Assembly (NCBI RefSeq): GCF_947500065.1 | Contig: NZ_CANMQT010000003.1 | Location: forward strand, 577,663 to 641,662 | Source of the DNA: an uncultured Aquimarina sp. | GTDB taxonomy: Bacteria; Bacteroidota; Bacteroidia; Flavobacteriales; Flavobacteriaceae | DNA length: 64,000 bases | Reading direction: 5' to 3' | In this document: piece by piece, positions 63,921-64,000 of the stretch | Layout of the letters: each line of letters starts with the position of its first letter | Numbering within the stretch: position 1 is the first letter of the stretch | Made by a program: the position numbers and the translations under genes | Notes under the pieces: model-generated | The model's input: only the letters and a program-made list of their open reading frames with translations | Databases searched by the model: none | What the model was told of the DNA's origin: nothing

Positions 63921-64000
63921 CTATTCTGTTGGTTTAGGACTCCATTTTAAGAAGTTAGGTTTTACTACTAACATCGCCCATCCCCAGTTTTGTACTCCAC
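63921..64000 (-). CDS. 3' end of a minus-strand gene, unknown (partial)
   Basis: The last 25 codons of a gene that begins beyond the window. The reading frame ends with ...GVQNWGWAMLVVKP and NFLKWSPKPTE before a TAG stop at 63921-63923. Other frames on this strand contain stops. The Trp-rich tail resembles no family I can name from so few residues. A terminator 22 bases downstream supports it as a true gene end. Confidence 0.55.
   Translation of the reverse strand, partial: GVQNWGWAMLVVKPNFLKWSPKPTE

Overview
The window is about 64 kb of AT-rich, gene-dense chromosome from a member of the Bacteroidota, almost certainly a marine member of the Flavobacteriaceae (Aquimarina-like, inferred). The evidence is: carboxypeptidase-regulatory-like domains at the N-termini of two TonB-dependent receptors; lipoproteins with acidic residues after the lipidated cysteine; promoters of the Bacteroidota TTTG / TAnnTTTG type; Flavobacteria-typical gene sets (serC-serA next to ferredoxin and a LuxC-like acyl-CoA reductase, BatA_N protein with a dihydroorotase-like protein, DUF5916, TIGR02757); and two PL7 alginate lyases, which point to brown-algal polysaccharide use. 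I see no phage, insertion sequence, CRISPR array, rRNA or tRNA.

Layout. 1-9 kb: a 5'-truncated LytTR regulator, a membrane-anchored amidohydrolase, catalase-peroxidase katG, an ArsR/SRPBCC two-gene unit with a tandem palindromic operator, a RetSat/CrtISO-like oxidoreductase, and two adjacent polyphosphate kinases 2. 9-19 kb: M61 and S9 peptidases, an alpha/beta hydrolase, a TPR hybrid histidine kinase, a DMT exporter and the housekeeping ATPase YchF. 20-30 kb is the most accessory part: two multidomain PL7 alginate lyases whose upstream regions share two kinds of operator-like element, then two tandem paralogous TonB-dependent receptors without SusD. 30-44 kb: overlapping paralogous hydrolases, two outer-membrane barrels, ferredoxin / acyl-CoA reductase, serC-serA, small conserved flavobacterial proteins, msrA-folE, a CBM9/DUF5916 protein and LolD. 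44-51 kb: an M57-like lipoprotease, a membrane AraC regulator, TIGR02757, and a PhoX-like lipoprotein with a di-haem peroxidase. 51-64 kb: a GAF histidine kinase, a COG2509 flavoprotein, RidA, an NYN RNase-like protein, DUF2071, a VOC protein, a porin-like barrel, an RhlE-type helicase, RDD, BatA_N and a dihydroorotase-like protein with its metal ligands replaced. The window closes with a gene-poor stretch holding two tiny ORFs and the 3' end of a minus-strand gene.

How genes work together. The two alginate lyases are probable surface lipoproteins with different sugar-binding modules and look like one regulon, controlled by regulators encoded elsewhere. The adjacent receptors may import products, but they lack the lyases' operator boxes, so that link is only positional. 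Several other genes form tight pairs by overlap or short spacing: ArsR-SRPBCC, PPK2-PPK2, hydrolase-hydrolase, PhoX-like/peroxidase, msrA-folE and BatA_N/dihydroorotase-like. Many convergent gene pairs are separated by strong hairpins that can terminate in both directions.
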